Shown here piece by piece: positions 5,296 through 7,472 of a stretch of DNA of 7,472 bases; the first letter of the stretch is position 1; each line of letters starts with the position of its first letter. Made by a program: the position numbers and the translations under genes. The stretch lies in contig JAHRWI010000148.1 in NCBI GenBank assembly GCA_019090225.1, positions 1 through 7,472 on the forward strand, in the 5' to 3' direction. Source of the stretch: Porticoccaceae bacterium (lineage in GTDB: Bacteria; Pseudomonadota; Gammaproteobacteria; Pseudomonadales; Porticoccaceae). A model generated the notes under the pieces. It searched no databases. It was not told the DNA's origin and worked only from the letters and a program-made list of their open reading frames with translations.

Positions 5296-7442
5296 TTACA
5301 GCACATCCACACCCGCGTCCGTTAACTGCAAATATTTGGCAGTGAATACCTGTGCAGGAAGAGGCTTGGCATAAAGATAGCCCTGGTTGATATTACAACC
5401 AATGTTTATCAGAAACTTAGCCTGCTCATCAGTTTCGACACCTTCGGCCACAACACTGAGTTCCAAGTTTTCAGCTATTGCCAGAATACTAGAAACAATC
5501 GCCGCATCACTTAGGTCATCAATAATATCCCGGATAAAGATTCGATCTATTTTAAGCTCATCTAAAGGCAGGTTTTTCAAGTAATACAGAGATGAGTAGC
5601 CAGTACCAAAATCATCTATTGATATACGCACGCCAAACTTTTGTAGCTCATCAAGCTTAATTTTAGTGTCTTCAAGATTATCGATAAGTGTCCCTTCAGT
5701 AATTTCCAGGGTTACCAACTCGGGATCAAGCCCTTGTTCGCTAATAATACTCTTGACCTCACCGACGAAATTCTGATGACGAAACTGTACCGGACTAACA
5801 TTCACTGCTATCCCAATCCTGTTCTTTTCATCTCGACCTTCATTCCATAGAGCACACTGCACACAGGCACGCCCCAACACCCACTTGCCAACGCTTAAAA
5901 TGAGTCCGGTTTCCTCGGCAACGGGAATGAAAGTATCAGGCATAACCAAACCATTTTCAGGGTGATTCCAACGAAGTAAAGCTTCGGCTCCAACAACCTG
6001 CCCACCATGGGCAACATCCACTTGCGGTTGATAATACAATTCCAGCTCACCACGATCAGTTGCATTTCGTAATCCTGCCTCCAAACTAAGACGAGAATCA
6101 GCCTCAGTTTGGAGGGAAGCATGATAGAAAGCGACCGTATCACGACCACTCTTTTTAGCGAGATACATGGCGGCATCGGCGTGTTGGAGAATAATATTAG
6201 CCTTGGTACCATCCTCTGGAAAGATCGCCACACCGATACTGCCCGACATTTGGTAGTGGTTGTCGTTGAATATATAATCCTTTGCGATGCTTCTGCCCAC
6301 CTTACCGGCGACAGTGTGGACTCGACTCGCAACTAAGCCAGGATCACCTGAGATAGAGGGCAGTAGCACCACAAACTCGTCGCCGCCCATACGAGCAACG
6401 GTATCCTCCGTGCGCAAACACGCCTGTAACCTATGACCCACCTCTATTAACAGCTCATCACCCACTTGATGCCCGAGGCTATCATTCAATAATTTAAAAT
6501 GATCCAGGTCGATAAACAACAGAGCACCACTAGAACCACGTCTCTCTGCCTGAGAGCAGCATTGCTGTAACCTGTCTAGTAGCAAGCGTCGGTTAGCCAG
6601 GCCCGTTAATGGGTCATAGTAGGCCAGGGTTTCAATTTCTTGCCGGGTATTTTTTTGTTCGGTGATATCGGCTATGGTGCCGCGAATAGTCACCGCTTCG
6701 TGCCGTTCATTATAGTTGGCTTTGCCTTGAACGCTAAACCAGCGATTAACTACATTGTCGGCATCATCCTCAAGCCTGCTAATTTCTAATTTAAAAACCT
6801 CGCCAGACCTAAGCCCATCGGCTAGAGCACGTTCAAACTCAATCAACTCATCGGCATTCATGTTTGCTTTGAATTCATCCATTGATTTGCCCAAGGTACC
6901 CCGCTCAACTCCGAGAGAGTCCTCCGCGCCGTCGGACCAACTAACTGCCCCTGTACCGAGATCAAAAACCCCAGATACAACACCTGAAGCCATACCGGCC
7001 AATCGAATCATCTCTTCCTTATCGGAGAGTTCATCCAGCAATAATTGACGTTCTCTTTCGATCAGCTTTCTTGCCGTTACGTCCCGGGTCGTGGCAACCA
7101 GTATGGATTCTCCATCAAGCGTTGCTCGACTCAAACTAGCTTCAATGTCTATCAGCTGACCATTTGCTCGTTTCATCCGCCAATCAATCCAGCCTGGTCG
7201 CCCGGCCACTACCGATTCAAAAACCTGTGCAGCCTTTGCTTCGGAATGGGAACCGTCTTCTTGAATCGGAACTGACAGCTCTGCGATGCTCCGCCCGATA
7301 ATTGACGCCTTATCCATCGATAACATACGCGCAAACTGTTCATTGCAATCGACAATCTCAGTTTCACAAAGCATAAGGACACCATCGTGCATGGACTCGA
7401 TAAGGCTGGCGTAGGTCTGCTGAGATTCACGAAGTGCCTGTT
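5296..7442 (-). CDS. PAS-PAS-GGDEF-EAL cyclic-di-GMP enzyme, N-terminus missing
   Basis: A large signalling protein whose 5' end is cut off at the contig edge. The frame stays open upstream of the Met at 7392 (QALRESQQTYASLIESM), which reads as a coiled coil running into a PAS domain, so that Met is not the true start. Numbering from it: PAS 1 about 1-110, linker helix 110-130, PAS/PAC 2 about 130-248, GGDEF about 255-420, EAL about 432-685. The cyclase half has YDPLTGLANRR (259-269), an intact GGDEF (336-340), and the inhibitory I-site RTED (327-330) at the canonical five-residue spacing. The phosphodiesterase half has EALLRW (470-475), N531, E563, DDFGTGYSS (593-601), K614, E650 and Q670. 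Both activities therefore look possible, with PAS input deciding the balance. No membrane segment is visible in the portion present. It ends 221 bases upstream of the dodecin start. Confidence 0.94.
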
Positions 7443-7472
7443 CTGTCTCTTATACACATCTGACGCTGCCGA
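7443..7472. other. Untrimmed Nextera/Illumina adapter, not genomic
   Basis: The window ends with CTGTCTCTTATACACATCT (7443-7461), the 19-base Tn5 mosaic end used in Nextera libraries. It is followed by GACGCTGCCGA, the beginning of the reverse complement of the read-1 adapter. The synthetic tail after the mosaic end shows this is a library artefact rather than a natural Tn5/IS50 end. It introduces a false in-frame TAA into the GGDEF-EAL frame and a false start (peptide MYKRQ...) in another frame. Biological sequence ends at about 7442. Confidence 0.97.

Noticed and set aside
1..7442. A novel multi-gene defence, mobile or biosynthetic system
   Set aside because: All sizeable genes belong to well-known housekeeping or signalling families with separate promoters, and nothing suggests an unrecognised cluster.
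7209..7457. Minus-strand 82-aa frame beginning MYKRQ
   Set aside because: Its start codon lies inside the adapter sequence and it overlaps the GGDEF-EAL gene in another frame; it is a library artefact.
7443..7461. Tn5/IS50 mosaic end as evidence of a natural transposon
   Set aside because: It is followed directly by synthetic Illumina adapter bases, so it is a tagmentation remnant, not a mobile element.

Overview
The window looks like a chromosomal contig end from a Gram-negative gammaproteobacterium, probably marine or aquatic. I infer this from the style of the genes (an ammonium transporter/PII pair under an apparent sigma-54/NtrC promoter, ComM, a pump-type pyrophosphatase, and a PAS-GGDEF-EAL protein), the moderate GC content and the enterobacterial/pseudomonad-like promoter motifs. 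Genus cannot be assigned from the sequence alone.

Layout. Positions 1-266 (minus) hold the N-terminal part of an ammonium channel gene (amt). It follows, 34 bases downstream, a PII signal-protein gene (glnK type, 301-639, minus). The PII gene is preceded by a good -24/-12 promoter (676-691) and an NtrC-like dyad (731-747), which together form a nitrogen-starvation module. The divergent plus-strand gene at 994-2490 is comM, the AAA+ branch-migration helicase of natural transformation. It converges on hppA (2593-4593, minus), a membrane-bound, ion-pumping pyrophosphatase with the K+-dependent signature. A strong shared hairpin terminator (2552-2587) separates the two. The 271 bases upstream of hppA contain a sigma-70-type promoter lying between the arms of a perfect 8-base inverted repeat, plus a 13-bp leader hairpin. 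Next come a dodecin flavin-storage gene (4865-5074, minus) with a near-ideal RpoS-type -10 element, and a large PAS-PAS-GGDEF-EAL cyclic-di-GMP protein (5296-7442, minus, 5' end missing).

The last 30 bases (7443-7472) are not genomic. They match the Nextera/Tn5 mosaic end followed by the Illumina read-1 adapter, so the contig was not trimmed and the biological sequence stops at about 7442.

How the genes relate. Only glnK-amt is a clear functional pair: PII gates the channel and responds to nitrogen status. The others are single-gene units with separate promoters: DNA uptake (comM), PPi-driven ion pumping (hppA), flavin buffering (dodecin) and c-di-GMP turnover. I found no mobile element, CRISPR, tRNA or rRNA, and no convincing new multi-gene system. 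The most interesting items are regulatory (the hppA leader, the dodecin promoter and the glnK promoter), together with the adapter artefact.
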